From positions 62,001-126,000 of the forward strand of contig BMWJ01000009.1 of the NCBI GenBank assembly GCA_014651175.1: a stretch of DNA of 64,000 bases, read 5' to 3'. A program made the position numbers and the translations under genes. This stretch comes from Streptomyces clavifer. GTDB taxonomy: Bacteria; Actinomycetota; Actinomycetes; Streptomycetales; Streptomycetaceae. This document shows, piece by piece, positions 52,154 through 59,873 of this stretch. The notes beneath the pieces were generated by a model. The model saw only the letters and a list, made by a program, of their open reading frames with translations. It did no database searches and had not been told where the DNA came from. Position 1 is the first letter of the stretch; every line of letters starts with the position of its first letter.

Positions 52154-52192
52154 GGTGATCCCTTGCTGGAGTGTGTGGGGGGATGGTTGTGG

Positions 52193-52960
52193 TCAGCTGG
52201 CGAAGAGGCGTGCCTCGGCACGTTCGTGACGGCCCGACATGATGTCCGAGGCGAAGACGGTGGCACCGACGTCGGGAAGTTCCCGGCGCAGCGCCGCATC
52301 GACGGCCGCCTCGATGACGGGGGCGGCTCCGTGGAGCAGGGTCTGCGCCTTGCGGTGGTCGGTCAGCCGCAGGCGGAGGGCGGCGCCCGCGAAGCTCGCG
52401 CAGAAGGCGAAGAGGTCCGAGGCCACGGCCTGGCGGACGGGTACGCCGGTGGCCGCGTAGATGACCCCCGCCGCGACCGCCTGGGTCCCGGGGGCCTCGC
52501 GGCGTACGACCCGTGCGAAGTAGTCGTCGATCTCCGGCCGGTCGAAGACCTCGCTCGCGAGGTCGAGGAGCTGGCGTCCGGTCCGGGTGGCGGCCTGGCG
52601 CATCTCCCGTCCCAGCTTGGTGGCGAAGAGGTGTGCGTCGACGGTGACCACGGCTTCCGGGTCACCGGCCCGGCAGGCCCGGTGGGCGAGGGCGAGCGCG
52701 GTGGCGTCGGCCGGGCCGACGCCGTGCAGCAGGAGGGATTCCAGCAGGTGGGGCAGGGCGCCGGAGTCGACGGCCTTGGCGTGGGCGAAGCCCTCCAGGC
52801 TGTGCGACAGCGTGTAGAAGCCGCTCGGGAAGGCCGAGTCGGTCAGCTGGAGGCTGACCAGCAGGTGTTCGAGCCCGGGTGCCGTGGTGACCGGCCCGGC
52901 GACGGTCCCCGTCCCTGCACCGGGACCGCCGCCCACGATGTCGCCCTCTTCCTGGTACAT
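52193..52960 (-). CDS. ureF: Urease accessory protein UreF
   Basis: A 255-residue all-helical UreF. SFPSGFYTLSHSLEG-like sequence (SAFPSGFYTLSHSLEG), FCASFAGAALRLRLTDH and the C-terminal SDIMSGRHERAEARLF are family features. It bridges UreD and UreG in the activation complex. The first 30 residues are a Gly/Ala/Pro extension. It starts 4 nt after the ureC stop, so is in the same operon. Confidence 0.94.
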   Translation of the reverse strand: MYQEEGDIVGGGPGAGTGTVAGPVTTAPGLEHLLVSLQLTDSAFPSGFYTLSHSLEGFAHAKAVDSGALPHLLESLLLHGVGPADATALALAHRACRAGDPEAVVTVDAHLFATKLGREMRQAATRTGRQLLDLASEVFDRPEIDDYFARVVRREAPGTQAVAAGVIYAATGVPVRQAVASDLFAFCASFAGAALRLRLTDHRKAQTLLHGAAPVIEAAVDAALRRELPDVGATVFASDIMSGRHERAEARLFAS

Positions 52961-52964
52961 CCGC

Positions 52965-54689
52965 CTAGACCAGGAAGAACAGGTGGTTGAGCGGGAGCTT
53001 CTCGGCCGGGTCGATGGTGGCGACCTTGCCGTTGAGGGTGACCTTGAACGTCTCCGGGTCGACCTTGATGTCCGGCAGCGCGTCGTTGCGGACCATGTTG
53101 TGCTTGCCGATGGTCCGGGTGCGCAGGACCGGCAGGACCCTCCGGTCCAGGCCGAGCTCGGCGGGTACGCCGGCGGCGATGCCCGCCTGCGACATGAACG
53201 TGACGTGGGTGGCGTGCCGGGCCTTGTCGTACTGGCCGAACATCGGGCGGTAGATCACCGGCTGCGGGGTGGGCAGCGAGGCGTTGGGGTCGCCCATCTG
53301 TGCCCAGGAGACGATACCGCCCTTGATCACCATCTTCGGTTTGGCACCGAAGGAGTGGATGGGCCAGAGCACGATGTCGGCGAGCTTGCCCTTCTCGATC
53401 GAGCCGATGTGGTCCGAGATGCCGGTGGCGATCGCCGGGTTGATGGTGACCTTGGCGAGGTAGCGCAGCACCCGCTGGTTGTCGTTGCGCTCGGAGTCGC
53501 CGTCCAGCGGGCCGAGCTTGTCCTTGCAGTGGTGGGCGGTCTGGAAGGCGCGGGTGACGGATTCACCGACACGTCCCATGGCCTGCGAGTCGGAGGAGAA
53601 CATGCTGATCACGCCGAGGTCGTGCAGCACCGTCTCGGCGGCGATGGTCTCGGCACGGACGCGGCTGTCCGCGAAGGAGACGTCCTCGGGGATGTCGTGG
53701 CTGAGGTGGTGGCAGACCATGACCATGTCCAGCAGCTCGTCCACCGAGTTCTTGGTGTACGGCAGCGTCGGGTTGGTCGAGGACGGCAGGACGTTCGGCT
53801 CGCCCGCCACACGCATGATGTCGGGGGCGTGGCCGCCGCCCGCACCCTCGCTGTGGAAGGTGTGGATGGTGCGCCCGTCGATCGCCGAGCGGGTGTCCTC
53901 GAAGAATCCGCCCTCGTTGAGGCTGTCCGTGTGGATGGCGACCTGGACGTCGTACGCGTCGGCGACGTTGAGGGCGTTGTCGATCACGGCGGGGGTGGCA
54001 CCCCAGTCCTCGTGGACCTTCAGGGCGCAGGCTCCGGCGACGACCTGCTCGTTCAGCGCCTCGGGGAGGCTGCCGTTGCCCTTGCCCATGATCCCGACGT
54101 TGACCGGCATGCCCTCGGCCGCCTGGAGGAGCCGGGCGATGTTGAACGGGCCGGGCGTGCACGTGGTGCCGTTGGAGCCGTCGGTCGGTCCGGTGCCTCC
54201 GCCGATGAGTGTGGTGATGCCGTTGGTGAGGGCCTGCTCGGCCTGCTGGGGCGCGATCAGGTGGACGTGGGTGTCGATGGCACCCGCCGTGGCGATGAGG
54301 TGCTCGCCCGCGATCGCCTCGGTGCCGGGCCCGATGACCAGGCCCGGGTGGACCCTGTCCTGGGTCTGCGGGTTGCCGGACTTGCCGATGCCGACGATGA
54401 AGCCGTCCTTGATCCCGATGTCGCACTTCACGACGCCGACGACCGGATCGATGACCACGACGTTGGTGATGACGGTGTCGAGGGCGCCCTGGGCGCTGGT
54501 GGCCTGGGGGTCGGAGGCCATGCCGTCGCGCATGGTCTTGCCGCCGCCGTAGAGGACCTCGTCACCGTACTGACCCTCGCTGTAGTCCTTCTCGACCTCG
54601 ACGACGAGATTGGTGTCGCCGAGGTGGAAGCGGTCGCCGACCGTCGGGCCGAACATGTCGGTGTACTGCTTGCGCGGCAGGATGGGCAT
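52965..54689 (-). CDS. ureC: Urease subunit alpha (catalytic)
   Basis: A 574-residue catalytic subunit with normal length. The binuclear nickel site is complete: the HxH in [12 protein letters not shown], the carbamylated lysine in [11 protein letters not shown], the histidine in AIHTDSLNE, that in [13 protein letters not shown] and the aspartate in [11 protein letters not shown]. The flap cysteine is in MVCHHLSHD. It hydrolyses urea to ammonia and carbamate in the cytosol. The start [11 protein letters not shown] at 54689 shares a base with the ureB stop (TGATG). Confidence 0.98.
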   Translation of the reverse strand: MPILPRKQYTDMFGPTVGDRFHLGDTNLVVEVEKDYSEGQYGDEVLYGGGKTMRDGMASDPQATSAQGALDTVITNVVVIDPVVGVVKCDIGIKDGFIVGIGKSGNPQTQDRVHPGLVIGPGTEAIAGEHLIATAGAIDTHVHLIAPQQAEQALTNGITTLIGGGTGPTDGSNGTTCTPGPFNIARLLQAAEGMPVNVGIMGKGNGSLPEALNEQVVAGACALKVHEDWGATPAVIDNALNVADAYDVQVAIHTDSLNEGGFFEDTRSAIDGRTIHTFHSEGAGGGHAPDIMRVAGEPNVLPSSTNPTLPYTKNSVDELLDMVMVCHHLSHDIPEDVSFADSRVRAETIAAETVLHDLGVISMFSSDSQAMGRVGESVTRAFQTAHHCKDKLGPLDGDSERNDNQRVLRYLAKVTINPAIATGISDHIGSIEKGKLADIVLWPIHSFGAKPKMVIKGGIVSWAQMGDPNASLPTPQPVIYRPMFGQYDKARHATHVTFMSQAGIAAGVPAELGLDRRVLPVLRTRTIGKHNMVRNDALPDIKVDPETFKVTLNGKVATIDPAEKLPLNHLFFLV

Positions 54690-55156
54690 CAGCGCGACCC
54701 CTTCTTCTTCTGCTTCGAGTTCTTGCTCTTCTTGGTCGTGTCGGCGTCCGCCGTGTGCGTCGCGGTCTCGCCCGTTCCGGCGTCCTGCGCGCCCTGGAAT
54801 CCCTGCTCGATCGCCTTGCGGACGGCTTCGACGCGGGCCGGGTGCGAGGCGAGGCTGCCGTTGAGCAGCCCGCTGAATCCGACGAGCCGTCCGGTACCGG
54901 CGTAGGCGCACAGTTCGACCTCGCGCGTCGAGCCGGGTTCGACGCGTACGGACGTGCCGGCGGGGATGTTGAGATGCATGCCCAGGGCCTTCGGGCGGTC
55001 GAAGGACAGTGCCGAGTTGACTTCGAAGAAGTGGTAGTGCGACCCGATCTGGATGGCGCGGTCGCCCGTGTTGCTGACGGTGAGCCCGATGGTCCGGCGG
55101 CCCGCGTTGATCTCGATCGGTTCGTCGCCGTACAGGTACTTCTGCCGGAATGTCAT
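54689..55156 (-). CDS. ureB: Urease subunit beta, with lysine-rich C-terminal extension
   Basis: A 155-residue beta subunit; the usual length is about 100-110. Residues 1-110 are normal ([41 protein letters not shown]). Residues from about 122 form a low-complexity tail ([14 protein letters not shown], then [14 protein letters not shown]). It begins where the CbiX-like gene ends (ATGA) and ends on the ureC start, so translation is coupled to both. The role of the tail is unknown. Confidence 0.95.
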   Translation of the reverse strand: MTFRQKYLYGDEPIEINAGRRTIGLTVSNTGDRAIQIGSHYHFFEVNSALSFDRPKALGMHLNIPAGTSVRVEPGSTREVELCAYAGTGRLVGFSGLLNGSLASHPARVEAVRKAIEQGFQGAQDAGTGETATHTADADTTKKSKNSKQKKKGSR

Positions 55157-56046
55157 GCGCTACTCCTGATGGCTCGGCCCGCGTCGTGGACATGCGGGTG
55201 CTGATGCGTGTGTGCGTGGTCGTCGTCGTGGCCCTCGCCGGGTGCGTGCGTGTGGGAGGGGCCGTCGCCCGTCGGGTGCGTGTGGGAGGGGAAGTGGCCG
55301 TGGCCCTCACCGGGGGGATGCGTGTGGGAGTGGCCGTGGTCGTCGGCGGCGGTGAGTCCGGCCGCGATGCCGTCGTCGCGTCGCTCGCTCCACCGCCGTC
55401 GTGCGTCGGACACCCGCTCGGCGAGCACACGGACGAGCGCCGCGGGAGGGATCAGCGGACCCGCCGCGGTGACGTCCGCGTCCGCCGCACGGGGTGTCTC
55501 CGGCAGCCCGAACGCGGCGGGCAGCAGCGTCACCCGGGAGGCACCGAGCAGCGCACAGCGCCGGATCCCCTCGGCGGGGTCCGGGGCGCCCCCTGTGAAC
55601 GCGACCTCGACCACCGGATGGCTGCCGTACCGGTGCACCAGGCTCGCGACCCGGTACAGCTCGGCGTCGTCGAACGGGTCGCCGGCGGGAGCGGTGACCA
55701 GCAGCGCGGACGTCTCGGGCGTACGGTTCGCGGCGGCGCGCAGCCAGGCGATCAGGTGCTGCGAGGTGCCGAACGGTTCCGCGAGCAGTGTCCCGGGACG
55801 TTCGGCGACGGGCAGCGCGCGAAGGGTGCGGGCGGTGTCCGCGACGAGTCCGGGGTCCCTGCCCAGGGTCATCGGGACGACGCACGCCTCCTCGCCCGAG
55901 CGCCGCAGACGGCCGAGGGCGCGGATCAGCTCGCGCCCGCCGGGGACGACGAGGACACCGGGACCCAGGTCGCGCAGCGCCTCTCCGTACCCGGCCTCGT
56001 GACCGCATACGGCGATCACCGGGCCGTGGCCGGTCGACGGGCTCAT
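55153..56046 (-). CDS. CbiX/sirohydrochlorin-chelatase-like protein with histidine-rich tail, inside the urease operon
   Basis: A 297-residue protein between ureA and ureB. Residues 1-230 resemble the CbiX chelatase fold: a start like [15 protein letters not shown], where His16 fits the metal-binding histidine of this family, and later [22 protein letters not shown] and [15 protein letters not shown]. Residues 235-297 hold 17 histidines, with repeats of the form SHTHxxGxG and a run [11 protein letters not shown]. It overlaps both neighbours (ATGA). A sirohydrochlorin function is unlikely in this setting; nickel storage or delivery is my inference, since the cluster lacks ureE. Confidence 0.8.
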   Translation of the reverse strand: MSPSTGHGPVIAVCGHEAGYGEALRDLGPGVLVVPGGRELIRALGRLRRSGEEACVVPMTLGRDPGLVADTARTLRALPVAERPGTLLAEPFGTSQHLIAWLRAAANRTPETSALLVTAPAGDPFDDAELYRVASLVHRYGSHPVVEVAFTGGAPDPAEGIRRCALLGASRVTLLPAAFGLPETPRAADADVTAAGPLIPPAALVRVLAERVSDARRRWSERRDDGIAAGLTAADDHGHSHTHPPGEGHGHFPSHTHPTGDGPSHTHAPGEGHDDDHAHTHQHPHVHDAGRAIRSSA

Positions 56047-56348
56047 CCGCCGATGGGGTCGTGGCAGGAGACCAGCTTGGTGCCGTCCACGAAGGACGCC
56101 TCGACCTGCAGCAGCCCGAGCATTTCGCGTACGCCCGGCATGGTGTCGTCCTCGCCGACGATCTGCCGGCCCAGTTCCATGCAGTCGGCGACGCTCATGC
56201 CGTCCCGGGCCGCCTCCAGGATGGCCTCGGTGATCAGCGCGACGGACTCGCTGTAGTTGAGCTTGAGCCCGCGGCCCTGGCGCTTGCGGGCCAGGTCGGC
56301 CACCACGTACACCAGCAGCTTGTCGATCTCGCGAGGGGCCAGGTTCAT
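56043..56348 (-). CDS. ureA: Urease subunit gamma
   Basis: A 101-residue gamma subunit, normal length. KLNYSESVALITEAILEAARDG, GRQIVGEDDTMPGVREML and EASFVDGTKLVSCHDPIG match the family. With beta and alpha it makes the trimeric (alpha-beta-gamma)3 urease. It is separated from ureB by the CbiX-like gene, an unusual arrangement for this subunit pair. A ribosome binding site GAGAAAGG lies upstream. Confidence 0.97.
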   Translation of the reverse strand: MNLAPREIDKLLVYVVADLARKRQGRGLKLNYSESVALITEAILEAARDGMSVADCMELGRQIVGEDDTMPGVREMLGLLQVEASFVDGTKLVSCHDPIGG

Positions 56349-56402
56349 CGTCGGTGCCTTTCTCAGGATGCGGGGAGGGGAGGGGATTCCGGGGACGAGG
56401 GG

Positions 56403-57365
56403 TCAGCCGCTGCGGCGGAGGCGGGGCAGCAGGGGGACGGCCGCCATGAGCACCCAGGTCGTGAGGATGAACGGCCAGGTGAAGGTGTGGCCGCCGAACG
56501 GCTTGAACAGCGAGGTCAGAGAGGCTGTCAGCCCGGTGGTCGCGGCGGCGCCGAAGAGTGCATAGGCGCCGTTCCAGACCGTGCTGGTGAGGAAGACCGC
56601 GCCGACGGCGATGGCCACGAGCACGGCGTTGTACCCGTAGATTCCGTTGGAGATCAGCGAGGTGGGGGCGCCGAGTGCCCACGCGGCCACGATGCCGGCG
56701 ACGCTGCCCGCCGCCGCGAACAGGACCACGCGGACTCCGGCGAAGGCCAGGCCGACGAGCATGATGAGCCCGACGTACCACTCGTCGACCAGGAAGACCT
56801 GCGACACATTGGTGAAGAAGGCGTGCCACAGGTCGTCCCAGGAGATCCCGGTGTCTCCGCCGGTGGTGCTGGAGACGGCGTTCGGGGCGCCGTGCCAGAT
56901 CCGGTCGAAGGACGGGGCGCCGAGGACCATGACGCCGGAGACCAGACAGAACGGTGCGGTGAGCGCGGTCAGTCCGTACGGGGCCAGGAAGGTGGTCAGC
57001 GCCGCCATCAGGAGCGTGCAGACGATCGCGCCGACCACGGCGAGCACGTAGGTGGCGGCATGGTCGCCCAGCGATGTGACGAGTGCGATGCCGGTGAGAC
57101 AGCCGCAGTAGCCCTGCAGACCCAGGGCGATGCCCGACCGGTCCACGCCAAGCGCGTAGGCGGTCGCCGTCGAGACGAGGGTGCCCAGGGTCGCGAAGAG
57201 GCCGATGCGCCAGCCCGCGCTCCAGAGGCCGGCCAGGATGATCAATCCGGTCCACAGGGTGGGCTGGAGGTCGACCTGTCCCACTCCGCGGGCGGAGGCC
57301 AGGAGGAACGCGGAGGGCTGCCGCCGCTCGAGCTTCCCGACGAGTTCCGGTTCTGCGACGGGCAC
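56403..57365 (-). CDS. Urea transporter (UT family channel)
   Basis: A 320-residue urea channel. Two related halves of hydrophobic spans are seen, with the UT motifs LQGYCGCLTGIAL and IYGYNAVLVAIAV; the first half ends in a loop with a long polar segment (SFDRIWHGAPNAV). It admits urea passively for the urease made downstream. The GTG at 57365 is chosen because GGAG lies 7 nt upstream; a longer frame from 57410 exists. It heads the urease operon, 54 nt before ureA. Confidence 0.92.
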   Translation of the reverse strand: MPVAEPELVGKLERRQPSAFLLASARGVGQVDLQPTLWTGLIILAGLWSAGWRIGLFATLGTLVSTATAYALGVDRSGIALGLQGYCGCLTGIALVTSLGDHAATYVLAVVGAIVCTLLMAALTTFLAPYGLTALTAPFCLVSGVMVLGAPSFDRIWHGAPNAVSSTTGGDTGISWDDLWHAFFTNVSQVFLVDEWYVGLIMLVGLAFAGVRVVLFAAAGSVAGIVAAWALGAPTSLISNGIYGYNAVLVAIAVGAVFLTSTVWNGAYALFGAAATTGLTASLTSLFKPFGGHTFTWPFILTTWVLMAAVPLLPRLRRSG

Positions 57366-57435
57366 GGAGCACTCCAGCGTTCGGTGACACGAGGGCGGGA
57401 CGCCGGCCACTCACCTCGGGCCGGCCTGCGCCCGC

Positions 57436-57465
57436 AATGGACGTCAATGCTTACTGAAGTCCATT
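57436..57465. promoter_or_regulatory. Inverted repeat between the urea transporter and crcB
   Basis: AATGGAC (57436-57442) and GTCCATT (57459-57465) are perfect inverted arms with a 16-nt spacer, so the half-sites are 23 bp apart centre to centre, about two helical turns. It lies in the 201-bp divergent gap, about 70 bp upstream of the transporter start. It could be an operator for the urea operon. It does not match a GlnR box that I could recognise. Confidence 0.4.
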
Positions 57466-57566
57466 TCCTGACCATCGGCGAGGCCCATTACTCCGTCCAG
57501 GGCCCGGCACACCCGCCCGCCCACGCCAATCCCCTATCGCCGGATTTAGCCCAATACGGTGTCGGC

Positions 57567-58034
57567 ATGCTCCAGAAGATGGCGTTGCACACCCACTCAC
57601 ACCCCGATCACCATCCCGGCGTCCAGCTCTCCGTCGTGGGAGCGGTCGCCGTCGGCGGAGCCGCAGGGGCCGCCGCCCGCTACGGCGCCGAGCTCCTCTG
57701 GCCCACCGGCCCGTCGGACTTCCCCTGGACGATCCTGCTCGTCAACACCGTCGGCTGCTTCCTCATGGGTGTCCTCATGGTCACCCTGAAACTGCGCTTC
57801 CCCGCCGCGCCCCGGCTCATCAGCCCGCTGCTCGGCACCGGGGTGCTCGGTGGTTTCACGTCGTTCTCGCACTACACCGACAACGTGCGCCAGCTCTTCG
57901 ACGAGGGCAGGCCCGGTTACGCGGTGGGCTGCATGCTGCTGACGGTGGTGGCGGCCCTGGCCGCGGTGACGGCGGGTGCCGTCGCCACGCACGCCGCCCT
58001 CGGACACGGCTACCGCACGCGGGACGGTGCGTGA
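57567..58034 (+). CDS. crcB: CrcB/Fluc fluoride channel subunit 1, with His-rich N-terminus
   Basis: A 155-residue four-span membrane protein. The Fluc motifs are TILLVNTVGCFLMGVLM and GVLGGFTSFSHYTDNV. It forms a fluoride-exporting dimer, probably with the second CrcB encoded next. The N-terminal 20 residues (ALHTHSHPDHHPG) are histidine-rich, unusual for this family. The ATG at 57567 has TACGGT ending 6 nt upstream and no Shine-Dalgarno, so is a probable leaderless start. I did not find a fluoride riboswitch upstream. Confidence 0.9.
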   Translation: MLQKMALHTHSHPDHHPGVQLSVVGAVAVGGAAGAAARYGAELLWPTGPSDFPWTILLVNTVGCFLMGVLMVTLKLRFPAAPRLISPLLGTGVLGGFTSFSHYTDNVRQLFDEGRPGYAVGCMLLTVVAALAAVTAGAVATHAALGHGYRTRDGA

Positions 58035-58408
58035 TGACCGACTGGCTGCTCGTGCTCGCCGGCGCCCTCGTCGGGGCACCGCTGCGCTACCTGCTCGGGG
58101 TGGACGCCAAGTTCCGCCTCCACAGCGTCTTCCCGTGGGGCACGTTCGCCGCCAACGCGAGCGCGGCCCTGCTGCTGGGGTTCGTCGCACAGGGGGCCAC
58201 GGACGGCGACCTCGGACCGCGGCTCCAGCTTCTCCTGGCCACGGGGTTCTGCGGCGCTCTGTCGACCTGGTCGACCTTCTCCTACGAGCTCCTGACGCTC
58301 GGCTCCGCCCGCAGGCTGGGACTGGCCGGGGGCTATCTGCTGCTCAGCGTCGGGGCGGGGGTCGGGCTCTCCTTCGCCGGTGCGGCGGTGGCGGACGCGG
58401 TCTTCTGA
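58034..58408 (+). CDS. crcB: CrcB/Fluc fluoride channel subunit 2
   Basis: A 124-residue four-span Fluc protein. NASAALLLGFVAQGA and ATGFCGALSTWSTFSYELLTL are the family motifs, the latter containing the phenylalanine box region. Two adjacent, dissimilar crcB genes often form a heterodimer in Gram-positive bacteria. The ATG at 58034 shares a base with the stop of the first (TGATG); a GTG at 58031 is also possible. A direct repeat covers its stop codon. Confidence 0.93.
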   Translation: MTDWLLVLAGALVGAPLRYLLGVDAKFRLHSVFPWGTFAANASAALLLGFVAQGATDGDLGPRLQLLLATGFCGALSTWSTFSYELLTLGSARRLGLAGGYLLLSVGAGVGLSFAGAAVADAVF

Positions 58409-58452
58409 GCCGGGCACGGCTGTGGCGGTCGGCCTTCTGAGCCGGGCACGGC
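58402..58452. repeat. Direct repeat spanning the end of crcB2
   Basis: CTTCTGAGCCGGGCACGGC occurs at 58402-58420 and again at 58434-58452, with the crcB2 stop inside the first copy. A partial third copy, CGGGCACGGC, follows at 58458-58467. It looks like a recent local duplication. Confidence 0.8.
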
Positions 58453-58538
58453 GGACGCGGGCACGGCGGTGACGTCCGTCGACGCGGCGGCCGCGCCCCG
58501 TCCCGGGCGAGGGGCTGCCGGTCACCGTGCGGGGCCGG

Positions 58539-59036
58539 TCACGGCGAGGTTCCCGGGCAGTCCGCCGCGTCGGCGTCGTCGGAGAGTGCGCTGCCCTCGG
58601 GGAGCAGGTAGGTCACCCACAGCACGACGGGTTCCGTGCCGAGGTTGCGCCCGATGTGCCGGTGGTCGACCCCGGACGGTTCGATGAACGACGTCCCCGC
58701 GGGTGTCACCTCGACCGAACAGTCGTCGAGGGTCCGTGTCAGCGTCCCGGACTTGACGACAGCGATCAGCTGTCCGCGATGGGTGTGCCAGCCGGTGGAG
58801 CCGCCGGGCTCCACCGTGATCCTCCGGAAGGTCACGTCCGTGGGGCCCTTGGGGGTCTTCACCTTCAGCCTGCCCTCGGACGTCCCCTCGGCGACGACCG
58901 TGCCGCTCACACCACTGCCCGGTGTCGCGACCGCCGCTGCCGGCACGAGGCCGAGCGCAGCCACGCAGATCCCCACGAGCACGACCTTGCGCAGCGCGAC
59001 CCGCTTCCTCGCACCGCCCGTACCGCAGAACCTCAT
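58539..59036 (-). CDS. Secreted cupin-domain protein
   Basis: A 165-residue exported protein. The N-terminus is basic then hydrophobic (RKRVALRKVVLVGICVAALG), ending AVATPG, so a signal peptide of about 38 residues. A single cupin follows: ITVEPGGSTGWHTHRGQ with the two metal-binding histidines, and GVDHRHIGRNLG. Function unknown; single cupins of this type may bind a metal. The ATG at 59036 follows GGAGGGAG, a clear ribosome binding site. It converges on crcB2. Confidence 0.85.
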   Translation of the reverse strand: MRFCGTGGARKRVALRKVVLVGICVAALGLVPAAAVATPGSGVSGTVVAEGTSEGRLKVKTPKGPTDVTFRRITVEPGGSTGWHTHRGQLIAVVKSGTLTRTLDDCSVEVTPAGTSFIEPSGVDHRHIGRNLGTEPVVLWVTYLLPEGSALSDDADAADCPGTSP

Positions 59037-59115
59037 GACCGACTCCCTCCGCACCCGGGCCCATCGAACATGCCCACGCTACGCGCGAGTTGCCCGCATA
59101 GCGCCGACGGCGCGG

Positions 59116-59787
59116 TCATCGGCCGCCACGGAGCTCGACGGCGAGCGGACCCTCGCCCAGGACTTCGGCGCGACCCTCCCGGACCGCTTCGGCGAGGGTC
59201 AGCTCGCCGCGCCCGAGTGCGAGGCAGAGAGCGGAACCGAGGACGAGGCGGGCGTCCGGGTCCGCGGCGGGACCGTACCCGTACGCATCCTCCCCCACCG
59301 CGCCCCCGCCCGTACGGATGTGGAACTCCCCCTCGTCCACCCCGACCTCGACGACCCCCTGATGCGTGAGGCCGTCCAGGGCGCGCAGCAGCGGCAGGGC
59401 GAACCAGTGGGCCCGCACCGCGTCCGTGGGGCGGCGTTCGGCGAGCGCGGGCGCACCCCACCCGGCGAGCGCGGTGAGGACCGGGAGCAGTCCGCGGCCG
59501 TGCTCGGTCAGCTCGTACACCGAGGCCGCGGCGGGCGGCGGCAGCCGGCGGCGCACAGCCAGCCCGCCCTGCTCCATGTCCTTGAGCCGGGAGGCCAGCA
59601 CGTCGGTACTGACCCCGGGCAGGTCGGCGTGCAGATCCGTGTACCGGCGCGGACCGCCCAGCAGTTCACGCACGATCAGCAGCGTCCACCGGTCCCCGAC
59701 GGAGTCGAGGGCCCGGGCGGTGGCGCAGAACTGGTCGTAACTCCGGCGGCGGACGGGGCGTGTCGCTGGCTGCTGCTGACGTGGCAT
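59116..59787 (-). CDS. HxlR family transcriptional regulator
   Basis: A 223-residue regulator. The N-terminal HxlR winged helix is SVGDRWTLLIVRELLGGPRRYTDL, then PGVSTDVLASRLKDMEQGGLV-like sequence. The usual HxlR length is about 110-130; here a C-terminal domain of about 100 residues is added (VVEVGVDEGEFHIRTG, LCLALGRGELTLAEAV), which may bind a ligand, like SCP-type domains. The ATG at 59787 is preferred: TAGACT ends 7 nt upstream. Divergent from the aminotransferase, with a twin operator between them. Confidence 0.88.
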   Translation of the reverse strand: MPRQQQPATRPVRRRSYDQFCATARALDSVGDRWTLLIVRELLGGPRRYTDLHADLPGVSTDVLASRLKDMEQGGLAVRRRLPPPAAASVYELTEHGRGLLPVLTALAGWGAPALAERRPTDAVRAHWFALPLLRALDGLTHQGVVEVGVDEGEFHIRTGGGAVGEDAYGYGPAADPDARLVLGSALCLALGRGELTLAEAVREGRAEVLGEGPLAVELRGGR

Positions 59788-59794
59788 GCGACGC

Positions 59795-59822
59795 AGTCTA
59801 GACATGTTGTTGGACTTTCCAA
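59795..59822 (-). promoter_or_regulatory. Promoter of the HxlR regulator
   Basis: Minus strand TTGGAA (59822-59817) and TAGACT (59800-59795) are 16 bp apart, with the -10 ending 7 nt before the ATG at 59787. The first operator dyad lies between and over the -35. Confidence 0.6.
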
Positions 59823-59844
59823 GCTCCAGCTTGGTAAAACCAAG
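59810..59844. promoter_or_regulatory. Twin-dyad operator between the HxlR gene and the aminotransferase
   Basis: TTGG-ACTTT-CCAA (59810-59822) and CTTGG-TAAAA-CCAAG (59830-59844) are two dyads whose TTGG half-sites are 21 bp apart. CCAAGCT-CC-AGCTTGG (59819-59834) forms a third palindrome across them. The first dyad covers the -35 of the regulator, so the HxlR protein probably represses its own gene, and the same array should govern the aminotransferase. Confidence 0.7.
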
Positions 59845-59873
59845 TATCGCAATTCGGGTCGGGGAGGCACCGC

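Noticed and set aside
57466-57566. Fluoride riboswitch upstream of crcB1
   Set aside because: I looked for the conserved fluoride aptamer core and did not see it. The probable leaderless start also leaves no room for a leader.
57366-57566. GlnR box controlling the urea operon
   Set aside because: GTAAG near the inverted repeat matches only one half of the known site; the second half is absent.
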